Of a DNA stretch of 48,225 nt, positions 34,271 through 42,041 are shown one piece after another. This DNA comes from Firmicutes bacterium UBA2598 (GTDB lineage Bacteria > Bacillota > PH28-bin88). The notes below the pieces were generated by a model. It worked only from the letters and a program-made list of their open reading frames with translations. It ran no database searches and had not been told where the DNA came from. Each line of letters starts with the position of its first letter. Within the stretch, counting starts at the first letter, position 1. The translations under genes and the position numbers were made by a program. The stretch spans positions 1 through 48,225 of the forward strand of contig DDKM01000018.1 of NCBI GenBank assembly GCA_002339345.1, written 5' to 3'.

Positions 34271-34346
34271 CCCCCTGCGGCGGGCCGGCACCCATGAAAA
34301 TCCGCTGGCACATTGGTTTCCCATTCAGCCCAAATCTCCAGCGTGT

Positions 34347-34362
34347 ATGCAATTATTTGCAT
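34347..34362. promoter_or_regulatory. Candidate upstream activator site for the sigma-54 activator
   Basis: ATGCAA-TTAT-TTGCAT is a perfect six-base dyad, followed by a third ATGCA at 34365-34369 or so. It lies about 80 bases upstream of the -24 element and just after the activator gene, the usual position of an enhancer site. Confidence 0.5.
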
Positions 34363-34395
34363 TATGCAGTATTTTTCACTGTAAAAAGATGCACA

Positions 34396-36123
34396 TCAGG
34401 TTAAACCGTACTTGTCTAGCTTGTTGTAAAGGTTACGTAGTGACACCCCAAGGATTTTGGCTGCTTTGGTACGGTTGCCGCCCACTTGGGCCAGCGCCGC
34501 AGCCAACACCTCCCTTTCCCAGCGCTCCCGCATTACAGCCAGAGTCTCCCCTTGTTGGGGCAATCCGCGACTGGCGATCCCCATCCTTGTTTTTGCTGGG
34601 CCATGGCCAAGGGGGGGCAGGTGGCTTTCCTCAACGATGGTTTCCCCCAGCCTCAGATTGATGATAGCCCTGCTAATTACGTTTTCCAGTTCCCGCACAT
34701 TTCCCGGCCATTCATAATCAATGAGTATTTTCATCGCACCGGCAGAAACCGTCGTTACATTCCGGCCATATTCCTGGTTGTACTTCCGTAACAGGTGATC
34801 CACCAGGTAGGGCAAGTCACCCTTTCGCTGGCGCAGCGGTGGAATATAAATGGGTACAACATTCAAACGGTAGTAGAGGTCCTCCCGGAAGCGCCCCCGT
34901 TTGACCAAATCTTCCAAATTGGCGTTGGTGGCGGTAATTAACCGTACATCAACGGGTACGGCCTGGGCATCCCCGATCCGTACAATTTCCTTTTCCTGCA
35001 GCACCCTCAAAAGTTTGGCCTGTACCGAAAGGTTGATCTCCCCTACCTCGTCCAAGAACAAGGTACCGCCATTGGCTTCTTCAAAGTAACCGCGGCGACC
35101 GCCCCGTTTGGCGCCGGTAAAGGCTCCTTCCACATACCCAAATAACTCGGCTTCCAGCAATGATTCCGGAATGGCCGCACAACTAACCCTGATAAACTGG
35201 CCCTTCCGCCGTCCACTGCTCTGGTGAATGGCGTGGGCAAAAAGCTCCTTCCCGGTACCGCTCTCCCCCCGCAGGATCACAGTAGCAGGAATTTGCGCCG
35301 CCTTGCGGGCCTGTTCGATGGCATAGCGAATCTCCGCACTTACCCCGATGATATCTTCAAAGGTATATTTAGCCTCCAGCAAACGGATCAGGCGCCTGGC
35401 CCGGTCCAGCTCCTCCGACAGGCGGTGGATTTCCGATACATCGTGGATTACCGCCACACTCCCTTTGATTTTTCCGTCCACCACAATGGGAGCGGCATCC
35501 ACCAGCACTTCCCGGCGGTTCGGGCCCACCTTCATGGGCACACTCTTCACCGGTTGTCCGGTCCGCAGCACCTGTAGGTGCATGCTTTCCCCCTCGGCGA
35601 TATCCACCGTGGCCGGTTTGCCGATGACATCTCTTTCCGTCAAGCCGGTCAAACGGGTATAGGCAGGGTTAATCATAATCCCCAAGCCCTGCTCATCCAC
35701 CACCGAAATGGCGTCCTGAGTGGAGTTGATGATGGACTCCAGCAGTGTCCGCGTTTCCCTTAAACTGGTCACCTCTTCCGCCAGGTTGATTACCTCAGAA
35801 ATGTCGCGAAACACCGCCACGGCAGCTATGACCTGACCGGATTCGTCCCGTACCGGCACCCGGTTGGTGATTATGGTCACATCCCCCAACCGCTGTTTCT
35901 GGTTTAATTCCGGCTGGCCCGATTGCATCACCAGGTGCAGGCGGGTATTGGGAATAATGTGGGCAGCGTGCTGGTTCAGGGCTTGTTCGGCAGCAACCCC
36001 AATCAATCGTTCTGCAGCCTGATTAAAAATAGTAATCCGGCACTCCCTGTCAACCGCCACTATACCCTCGTGGGTAGAGTTCAGGATCACATCGATTTCC
36101 TTTGATCTTTGCCTGTATCCCAA
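34396..36123 (-). CDS. Sigma-54-dependent transcriptional activator (BkdR-like)
   Basis: This 575-residue enhancer-binding protein has two PAS domains (about 8-110 and 125-235), an AAA+ domain (about 250-480) and a Fis-type helix-turn-helix at the C terminus (NRTKAAKILGVSLRNLYNKL, about 550-569). The AAA+ part shows Walker A GESGTGKELFAHAIH, the sigma-54 contact loop GAFTGAKRGG and Walker B GGTLFLDEVGE. PAS sensing by a metabolite or acyl-CoA is inferred. It lies upstream of bcd-vor and in line with it, like bkdR of Bacillus. TTG at 36123 has AGGTG upstream. It is the likely activator of the promoter at 34254-34270. Confidence 0.93.
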   Translation of the reverse strand: MGYRQRSKEIDVILNSTHEGIVAVDRECRITIFNQAAERLIGVAAEQALNQHAAHIIPNTRLHLVMQSGQPELNQKQRLGDVTIITNRVPVRDESGQVIAAVAVFRDISEVINLAEEVTSLRETRTLLESIINSTQDAISVVDEQGLGIMINPAYTRLTGLTERDVIGKPATVDIAEGESMHLQVLRTGQPVKSVPMKVGPNRREVLVDAAPIVVDGKIKGSVAVIHDVSEIHRLSEELDRARRLIRLLEAKYTFEDIIGVSAEIRYAIEQARKAAQIPATVILRGESGTGKELFAHAIHQSSGRRKGQFIRVSCAAIPESLLEAELFGYVEGAFTGAKRGGRRGYFEEANGGTLFLDEVGEINLSVQAKLLRVLQEKEIVRIGDAQAVPVDVRLITATNANLEDLVKRGRFREDLYYRLNVVPIYIPPLRQRKGDLPYLVDHLLRKYNQEYGRNVTTVSAGAMKILIDYEWPGNVRELENVISRAIINLRLGETIVEESHLPPLGHGPAKTRMGIASRGLPQQGETLAVMRERWEREVLAAALAQVGGNRTKAAKILGVSLRNLYNKLDKYGLT

Positions 36124-36164
36124 TTACACCTACCCCCAGTCATGCCGGATGGAAAAAAGACGGC

Positions 36165-36434
36165 TTAGCTGGCCGCCTTTTCTTCACTCTTGGAACAGGA
36201 TGCACTCTGGCAATTATCCGGTTTGCAGGAACTCTCAGTACTACAGGCTTCGCTGTTCTTACGGCTATCGTTAATATAGAACCCGGAACCCTTGAACACG
36301 ATGCCAATATTGCGGCTGATCAGCCGGCGAACCGAACTATGACAGTGTGGGCACTGTTCCAGGGCTGGTTCGGTTATCCGCTGTTCCATTTCGAAGACGC
36401 CGCAACCGTCACATTTGTATTCGTAGGTTGGCAC
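36165..36434 (-). CDS. FmdB-family zinc-ribbon protein with Cys-rich tail
   Basis: The 89-residue protein begins MPTYEYKCDGCGVFE and has CPHCHSSVRRLISR near 32-45; the two CxxC pairs form the zinc ribbon of the FmdB family, first described as a regulator of amidase genes. The tail after residue 60 is unusual: Ser-rich with four more cysteines (ACSTESSC and NCQSASC), which could bind metal or form disulfides. GTG at 36434 has GGAGG eight bases upstream; GTG at 36443 is too close to that site. It has its own promoter with a palindromic operator, described separately. Confidence 0.82.
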   Translation of the reverse strand: MPTYEYKCDGCGVFEMEQRITEPALEQCPHCHSSVRRLISRNIGIVFKGSGFYINDSRKNSEACSTESSCKPDNCQSASCSKSEEKAAS

Positions 36435-36463
36435 AGCGCTCACCTCCCTAAATCGGTAATATG

Positions 36464-36489
36464 CTCTCCTTTATTTATATAAAGGAGAG
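36464..36489. promoter_or_regulatory. Palindromic operator over the fmdB-like gene's -10
   Basis: CTCTCCTTTAT, a TTAT centre and ATAAAGGAGAG give an 11-base perfect inverted repeat. It covers the -10 of the promoter at 36476-36505 and the predicted start site, as expected for a repressor site. There is no T-run, so it is not a good terminator. Confidence 0.6.
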
Positions 36490-36505
36490 ATACCTGCTTT
36501 GTCAA
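36476..36505 (-). promoter_or_regulatory. Sigma-A promoter of the fmdB-like gene
   Basis: TTGACA and TATATA are separated by 18 bases on the minus strand, with a start near 36469 and a leader of about 35 bases to the GTG codon. Confidence 0.7.
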
Positions 36506-36572
36506 GGGAGGGCTGCGGAAAGATTTGGGCCCACCTTCCGCCGGGAACCAATTTTACTTGCCGAACACATTT

Positions 36573-37781
36573 TTAGTCCCATACCCGTTCATCCCTGATC
36601 AGTTTGTCCCCATCGGCGATGGTTCCGGGTGGTACCAGTTTCAGTTCCGCTTTGAGGCGCAGCACCTCCTTGATGGTCTCTCCGATCCGGTCCAAGGAAG
36701 GCAGTTGATCAGCACTGGCTGGTTCCAGCAGGATGGTTAACTGGTCGGTATGTTCCGGGCGGGAAACTACCGCCTGGCAGCGCCCCACCTCTGGGAACCT
36801 TCCCATTACCTCCTCCATCTGTTTGGGATGCAGGAACATTCCCCGAACCTTCACAGCATCTCCCACCCGACCAATGATCCCCGTCAGGCGCCTCCCCGTC
36901 CGGCCGCATTCACAGGGTTCATCGGTGAAAACCGCCAGGTCGCCGGTGCCGAACCGCAGCAGCGGGTAGGTTTCATTCAACCAGGTAACCACCACCTCGC
37001 CGGTTTCACCCGGGCCCACCTGCACCCCACTGTCCGGATCCACCAGTTCCACCACCACCCCGTCTGCCATATGCATACCCTGCTGCTTTTGGCATTCATA
37101 GGCCACACAACCAAGATCGGCGGTACCATAGCCCTGGTAAACCACTACGCCATACTCTGCCAGCAGAGTACGGCGTAGAGACTCTGGCAGCTTTTCCGCC
37201 GTAATAAAGGCCTTGGTCAGGACAAAATCCCGGCGAAAGTCAAATCCCATTTCCTCCGCCTTCCTGATGAGGGTCATCAGATAGCTGGGTACTCCAACAA
37301 ACCCGGTAACCCCAACGGAACGCATCATCTGTACCTGCAGTTCGTTGTTGCCCACTCCCGCTGGAATAACTACACACCCGATGGCCCTGGCCGCAGCGTC
37401 AAACATGAAACCCGCCGGTGTGAGATGATATGAAAAGGTGTTTTGCACCACATCCCCGGCGCAAAAACCGGCAACCGCCAAGGCCACCCCCCACCGCCAG
37501 TAATCCTGGCCAAAGCCCTGTGCATCAAAGATTGGGCCTGGTGACATGAAAATCCGCTGCAATTGACCCTGCGGCACCGCTAGCATTCCGCCCCACGGTG
37601 GCTGGTTTTGCTGCATTTTGACAAGGTGATCTTTGCGGAGTACCGGCAGGCATGCCAGATCAGCCTCGGTCCGGATCATCTCCGGCCGAACTCCGGCCTC
37701 ATCCAACTGGGCACGCACCGCCGGAGAACTGGCCGATGCCAGTTCCAACAGGCGGATGAACTCACACCAGTTTACCGCCAT
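36573..37781 (-). CDS. PaaK-like adenylate-forming protein with degenerate P-loop
   Basis: The 402-residue protein resembles phenylacetate-CoA ligase (PaaK) in its N-terminal ATEADLACLPVLRKDHLVK-type segment and in YQGYGTADLGCVAYECQ (about 210-226), GTGDLAVFTDEPCECGRTG (about 270-288) and GRVGDAVKVRGMFLHPKQ (about 294-311). These are the A5, A7 and A8 regions of adenylate-forming enzymes. The usual Ser/Thr/Gly-rich ATP loop is replaced by FMSPGPIFDAQG near 80, so normal adenylation is doubtful. The ATG at 37781 overlaps the livF stop by one base and has GAGGTGG upstream. The last gene of the liv operon; substrate unknown. Confidence 0.8.
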   Translation of the reverse strand: MAVNWCEFIRLLELASASSPAVRAQLDEAGVRPEMIRTEADLACLPVLRKDHLVKMQQNQPPWGGMLAVPQGQLQRIFMSPGPIFDAQGFGQDYWRWGVALAVAGFCAGDVVQNTFSYHLTPAGFMFDAAARAIGCVVIPAGVGNNELQVQMMRSVGVTGFVGVPSYLMTLIRKAEEMGFDFRRDFVLTKAFITAEKLPESLRRTLLAEYGVVVYQGYGTADLGCVAYECQKQQGMHMADGVVVELVDPDSGVQVGPGETGEVVVTWLNETYPLLRFGTGDLAVFTDEPCECGRTGRRLTGIIGRVGDAVKVRGMFLHPKQMEEVMGRFPEVGRCQAVVSRPEHTDQLTILLEPASADQLPSLDRIGETIKEVLRLKAELKLVPPGTIADGDKLIRDERVWD

Positions 37782-38572
37782 TACAACCACCTCTTCCTAC
37801 GCTTGTAATGTTTCACATCCCGGTAGCTCTTGCGTTTGCCCACATCGGTCAGTCCAAGGAAAAATTCCTGTACATCCTCGTTATCACGTAGTTTCTCCAC
37901 TTCACCCTCCAGCACGATCTTGCCATTTTCCATGATATAGCCGAAGTGGGCAATGGATAAGGCCATATGGGCGTTCTGCTCAACCAGCAAGATGGTAGTT
38001 TTTTCTTCCTCGTTGATCCGCTTAATAATCTGAAAGATCTCCCTAACCAGCAATGGGGCTAGGCCAAGGGAAGGTTCATCCAAAAGCATTAACTTAGGCC
38101 GGGCCATCAGCGCCCGGCCGATGGCCAGCATTTGCTGCTCACCACCGGAAAGGTACCCTGCAATACGGTTGCGCAGGCGGACAAGCCTGGGAAAGTATTC
38201 ATATACCATGTCCAGATCACGCCGGACATGATGGCGGTCCTTGCGAGTGAAGGACCCCGCCAGTAAGTTATCTTCAACGGTCAAATGCTCAAAGACATGC
38301 CTTCCTTCCATCACTTGAAAGATGCCATCCCGGACAATCTTGTCGGCATCCCGATTGGTAATGGGTTTGCCACAAAATATAATTTCACCATCGGTGACCT
38401 CGCCGTCCTCCGCCTTTAGCAAGCCCGAAATGGCCTTTAAAGTGGTGCTTTTTCCCGCCCCGTTGTTGCCCAACAGAGCCACGATCTGGCCCTCCGGTAC
38501 CTTCAGGGACATCCCCTTTAAAACCAGAATGACCTTATCATAAATCACTTCCACATTGGTCAGTTCAAGCAC
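37781..38572 (-). CDS. livF: Branched-chain amino acid ABC transporter ATPase LivF
   Basis: The 263-residue ATPase has Walker A GNNGAGKST (about 35-43), the LivF-type QVMEGRHVFEHLTVEDNLLA segment, the signature YLSGGEQQMLAIGRALM (about 134-150) and Walker B KLMLLDEPSLGLAP. These match the second ATPase of LivFGHMK importers. GTG at 38572 is chosen because AAGGGGG lies six bases upstream; the ATG at 38578 directly abuts that site, and the frame goes back to 38593. It is coupled to the PaaK-like gene through a TAATG overlap and separated from livK by a hairpin. Confidence 0.93.
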   Translation of the reverse strand: MLELTNVEVIYDKVILVLKGMSLKVPEGQIVALLGNNGAGKSTTLKAISGLLKAEDGEVTDGEIIFCGKPITNRDADKIVRDGIFQVMEGRHVFEHLTVEDNLLAGSFTRKDRHHVRRDLDMVYEYFPRLVRLRNRIAGYLSGGEQQMLAIGRALMARPKLMLLDEPSLGLAPLLVREIFQIIKRINEEEKTTILLVEQNAHMALSIAHFGYIMENGKIVLEGEVEKLRDNEDVQEFFLGLTDVGKRKSYRDVKHYKRRKRWL

Positions 38573-38642
38573 GGTCATCCCCCTTATCAACAAGTAGCCG
38601 GTCCTACTATCATTGGGCCAAATCCCGCCAACGTAGCCAAGG

Positions 38643-38685
38643 AAAAGGGTGGAAGGGCCCCATAGTACGGGGCCCCTCCCCTTTT
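38643..38685 (-). terminator. Hairpin terminator or attenuator between livK and livF
   Basis: A long interrupted stem, with GGGGCCCC paired to GGGGCCC-type arms and flanked by AAAAGGG and CCCTTTT, lies just after the livK stop. The T-run is short. It probably reduces livF expression relative to the abundant binding protein. Confidence 0.65.
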
Positions 38686-38694
38686 CGGTTGTTG

Positions 38695-39906
38695 TTACTT
38701 ATAACCGATCCAGTCGGTAAGGGGCACGAACTTACCATCCTTAACCTGGGACAGCTTAACCTTTTCGGAACCGCGGTGACTCTGGGAAGTGAAGGTTACC
38801 GGTGCCGCCAGCCCGCCGGTATCCCAGCTGCTCATGGTTTCCAGACCCTTCCTGATGGTTTCGCCGGTCACCGTATCACCGGCTCGCCGGATACCTTCCA
38901 CCAGCACCGCCATGGACACCCAGCCCTGGATATGCTTTTGGTTCAGGTCGGACAATTTTTTCACTTCCATGGCAAAGCCTTCCTCCACATCCTTCAGACC
39001 AGGCACACCCGTTTCATAGGGGAAGGCAAAGGGAATCACACCGATATATCCTTCTGCCGCCTCTTTGGCAAGGCGTACCACAATCTCATCCGCCGCATAG
39101 TTCAGCCCAATGTACTGGGTGTTGATGCCAAGCTTTTTGGAATCCTTTAGGATAACAGATGTAGCATTGGAAGTATACTGAAGAATGCCAAAATCTGGCG
39201 CCTTTAGCTTCATGTTGGAAAGTTGGGGTGTGGCATCCAACACGTTGAGGGCAATGACTTGTTCGTCCACGATATCCACACCGATTTGTTTGGCATAATC
39301 CTTAGCATCTTGCAAGTGGGACTTACCAAACCCGGTATCGTTATAAAGCAATGCCACCCTCGGCGGCCTGCTGTTGTCCTTCCAGTTGTCCTTAATCCAC
39401 TTCAGAACGATCCGCGCCTGGTCAGAATAGGATGCCGCTACCAGGAAGTTGTACGGGCTCTGCTGGATGTTTAATAGGCCTTCGGAATACGAACCTGAAA
39501 CATACGGTATTTTGTCAGCAGCGATAAATTCCCGCATGGCCTCGGTGTCACCTGTACCCCAACCCATGATGGCCACTACCTTATCCACATTGACCAGTTT
39601 TTTGTATGCCTCCACCGCTTGGGGTATTTTGTACTGGTAGTCAATATCAATCAGTTCCAAAGGTCTACCATTAACGCCGCCCTTGCTGTTGATCCACCGG
39701 ACATAAGCCTTGGCCCCCTGGGCATAGGGGGTGCCCACATCCCCCGTCGCTCCGGTAATGTCAAAAATACCGCCAATTTTAATGGGCTCCTTTGGTTTTT
39801 CCACCGCCTTTTCCGGAGCCTTGCCACCACCGCATCCGGCCGCCAGGGAAGCCACAAAGACCAAAAGGCCCAGCAAGGCTACCTTCCGTAAAACCGACCT
39901 TTTCAC
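38695..39906 (-). CDS. livK: ABC transporter substrate-binding lipoprotein LivK
   Basis: The 403-residue protein is a solute-binding lipoprotein: a basic start MKRSVLRK, a hydrophobic stretch and the lipobox SLAAGCGGG with Cys at position 25. The mature part starts with a Lys/Glu/Pro linker and has the type I periplasmic-binding fold, e.g. IKIGGIFDITGATGDVG (about 42-58), as in LivJ/K and in receptors for aromatic acids and amides. GTG at 39906 has AAGGAGG five bases upstream. It is preceded by a 181-bp leader with palindromes and is in the middle of the liv operon. The ligand cannot be assigned from the sequence. Confidence 0.92.
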   Translation of the reverse strand: MKRSVLRKVALLGLLVFVASLAAGCGGGKAPEKAVEKPKEPIKIGGIFDITGATGDVGTPYAQGAKAYVRWINSKGGVNGRPLELIDIDYQYKIPQAVEAYKKLVNVDKVVAIMGWGTGDTEAMREFIAADKIPYVSGSYSEGLLNIQQSPYNFLVAASYSDQARIVLKWIKDNWKDNSRPPRVALLYNDTGFGKSHLQDAKDYAKQIGVDIVDEQVIALNVLDATPQLSNMKLKAPDFGILQYTSNATSVILKDSKKLGINTQYIGLNYAADEIVVRLAKEAAEGYIGVIPFAFPYETGVPGLKDVEEGFAMEVKKLSDLNQKHIQGWVSMAVLVEGIRRAGDTVTGETIRKGLETMSSWDTGGLAAPVTFTSQSHRGSEKVKLSQVKDGKFVPLTDWIGYK

Positions 39907-40087
39907 ACTTTTACCTCCTTACCAGTGATAAATACAACCAAACCCCCAAACCCCGTCTGTTATGAAGTAGTTTTCTGAAATATGTCTTTTCCTTCATCCC
40001 CCCTTTTTACCATCACCACCCATCCAGGCCTTTGCCATCAACCCGGAATGATGGCAAGCACTTGCCATCCATCTTTACCGTGGCATA
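39907..40087. other. livM-livK intercistronic region
   Basis: At 181 bases this is the largest gap within the liv operon. It holds the palindrome set at 40032-40068 and a GGAGG ribosome site for livK. No convincing promoter was found. Confidence 0.5.
40032..40068. repeat. Nested inverted repeats before livK
   Basis: TTGCCATCA (40032-40040) pairs with TGATGGCAA (40049-40057), while ATGGCAAG (40051-40058) pairs instead with CTTGCCAT (40061-40068). The two stems share an arm and are mutually exclusive. No T-run follows. Confidence 0.6.
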
Positions 40088-41158
40088 TCAATAGGAAAAG
40101 GGCCAGAGTTTAAAATAGTTCTTGATATTCCGCCAGATTTTGGCCAAACCGTCCGGTTCAAAAATCAAAAACAGAATGATGGTGATACCGAAAATCATCT
40201 CCCTGAGTCCATTGATAATCATTTCAATATTGGGTATCCACCCGCTGGTAGCCCCGGCAATTTCCCGCAACACGACGGGCAGCAAGGTGATAAATACCGC
40301 CCCGTAAATGGAACCCATCACACTTCCCAAACCACCGATGATCACCATGGCCAGGTATTGAATGGATATGGAGATGGTGAATTGCTCCGGACTGATAATC
40401 CGCAGGTAGTGGGCCCAAAGGGCACCCGCCACTCCAACGTAAAAGGAACTGATGGCAAAGGCCTTCATCTTGTAAAGGAACAAGTTGATACCAATCACCT
40501 CGGCAGCCAGATCCCGGTCCCGGATGGCCACAAAGGCTCGCCCGGTCCTGGTACGGAAAAGGTTAAAGGTAAAAATGGTAAAAAGAATGGCTGTGGTAAG
40601 GATGAGGTAATAATACCTGCGATCATTATTCAAGCTGATGCCGAACAATACCGGGGATGGCACTACCAGACCGTGTACCCCGTTGGTCACGTGTTCCCAC
40701 CGGATGAGGGTAAATTCAATGATCACTTGGGCGGCCAGGGTGGCAATGGCCAGGTATAATCCCTTCAACCGCAAGGAAGGAACGCCGAAAACGGAACCGA
40801 CCAGGGCTGTGACCAGTCCAGCCACCGGCAGTGCAATCCAGAAGGAAAGGCCCATTTTGGCGGTTAGAAATCCCGCCGTGTAAGCCCCCACCCCCAGGAA
40901 AGCACCCTGGCCGATGGAAATCTGTCCGGTAAAACCGGTGAGGATATTCAACCCCAGCGCACCGATAACGGCAATGCCCACCAGGTTGGCCAAGCTGACC
41001 AGGTAGTTATTTGCGCCCATGGGCAAGAGATACAGCAATATAATGATCGCAATCACCCGGAGTTTGGCGATGGGTGTAAAGTGAAAGGCCATATCCTCCC
41101 GGTAGTTGGTGGTGTAAACCCCCGATTCCATTACAAAGGGATTTCGCAGTTTCAACAT
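40088..41158 (-). CDS. livM: Branched-chain amino acid ABC transporter permease LivM
   Basis: The 356-residue permease has about nine membrane helices and the LivM motifs LGLNILTGFTGQISIGQGAF (about 69-88), the GVPSLRLKGLYLAIATLA region (about 130-147) and GGLGSVMGSIYGAVF near 285. The N terminus has an extra 30-residue polar stretch (KLRNPFVMESGVYTTNYRED) before the first helix. It pairs with LivH to form the pore of the importer. The ATG at 41158 is preceded by GGGTG and lies directly after the livH stop. Confidence 0.93.
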   Translation of the reverse strand: MLKLRNPFVMESGVYTTNYREDMAFHFTPIAKLRVIAIIILLYLLPMGANNYLVSLANLVGIAVIGALGLNILTGFTGQISIGQGAFLGVGAYTAGFLTAKMGLSFWIALPVAGLVTALVGSVFGVPSLRLKGLYLAIATLAAQVIIEFTLIRWEHVTNGVHGLVVPSPVLFGISLNNDRRYYYLILTTAILFTIFTFNLFRTRTGRAFVAIRDRDLAAEVIGINLFLYKMKAFAISSFYVGVAGALWAHYLRIISPEQFTISISIQYLAMVIIGGLGSVMGSIYGAVFITLLPVVLREIAGATSGWIPNIEMIINGLREMIFGITIILFLIFEPDGLAKIWRNIKNYFKLWPFSY

Positions 41159-41159
41159 G

Positions 41160-42041
41160 TTACACCCTTTCGATTATTGGTTTACCAAACAGGCCGTAGG
41201 GCTTAACCATCAGTACCAGCACCAGTATGACAAAGGGGGCCACCTGTTTTACCCCTGGCAGGAAGGGATCTAGGTATCCACCAGCTAGGTTTTCCAATAC
41301 CCCAATGGTAAAACCGCCGATGATGGCACCGGGGATGCTGTCCAGCCCCCCCAGGATAGCCACCGGCAGCACAGTCAGGCCGATATAACCCAGGGAGGGG
41401 TTAACCCCGTTAATGTTGCCAAGAAGAATGCCGCCGATGGCGGACACCACCGCTGCAATAGCCCAGGTGGCGGCAAAAATCAACTTTACGCTAATGCCCA
41501 TGGATAGGGCGGCTTGTTGGTCATCTGCGGTGGCCCGCATCGCCACACCCAACAAAGAGTACCGGAAGAACAGGGCGAAGATTACCAGCAAAAGTAGGGA
41601 AATACCCAGTGACCACAAGTAAACCTGGGACACCAGGACAGTCCCCAACTTAACCGGCGCCTGGGAAAACACCGTAGGGAACACCCGGGTATCGGTACTC
41701 CAGATTACCTGCATTAACCCCCTGAGGGCGCTGGACAGACCCAGTGTTACCATAATCACGGAAATAACCGGCTCATTAATGAAGGACCGCAGGACCAAAC
41801 GCTCTAACAATAATCCCACCAGAAAACTGCAAATTACTGCCAAGATAACGGAAAGCAGAAAAGGCACCTGGAATTGCACCATCAGGGAAAGAGAAATATA
41901 CGCTCCCACCAGCAGCAACTCACCCTGGGAAAAGTTGATGACATCGGTGGCCTTATAAATTAATACAAACCCCATGGCCACCATGGCATAGATGGCTCCT
42001 ACCACAATACCGCCCACCAATAACTGCAAAAAGAACTCCAT
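41160..42041 (-). CDS. livH: Branched-chain amino acid ABC transporter permease LivH
   Basis: The 293-residue protein has eight or so membrane helices, the motif GAIYAMVAMGFVLIYKATDV near the start (about 16-35), NFSQGELLLVGAYISL (about 36-51) and AAVVSAIGGILLGNING near 190-210, as in LivH permeases. The ATG overlaps the stop of the acyl-CoA synthetase gene by one base (TAATG), so synthesis of pore and ligase is coupled. Partner: LivM encoded one base downstream. Confidence 0.94.
   Translation of the reverse strand: MEFFLQLLVGGIVVGAIYAMVAMGFVLIYKATDVINFSQGELLLVGAYISLSLMVQFQVPFLLSVILAVICSFLVGLLLERLVLRSFINEPVISVIMVTLGLSSALRGLMQVIWSTDTRVFPTVFSQAPVKLGTVLVSQVYLWSLGISLLLLVIFALFFRYSLLGVAMRATADDQQAALSMGISVKLIFAATWAIAAVVSAIGGILLGNINGVNPSLGYIGLTVLPVAILGGLDSIPGAIIGGFTIGVLENLAGGYLDPFLPGVKQVAPFVILVLVLMVKPYGLFGKPIIERV

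Noticed and set aside
36511..36541. Terminator of the PaaK-like gene (GCGGAAAG with CCTTCCGC)
   Set aside because: The stem has a mismatch or wobble and no T-run; kept out of the feature list.
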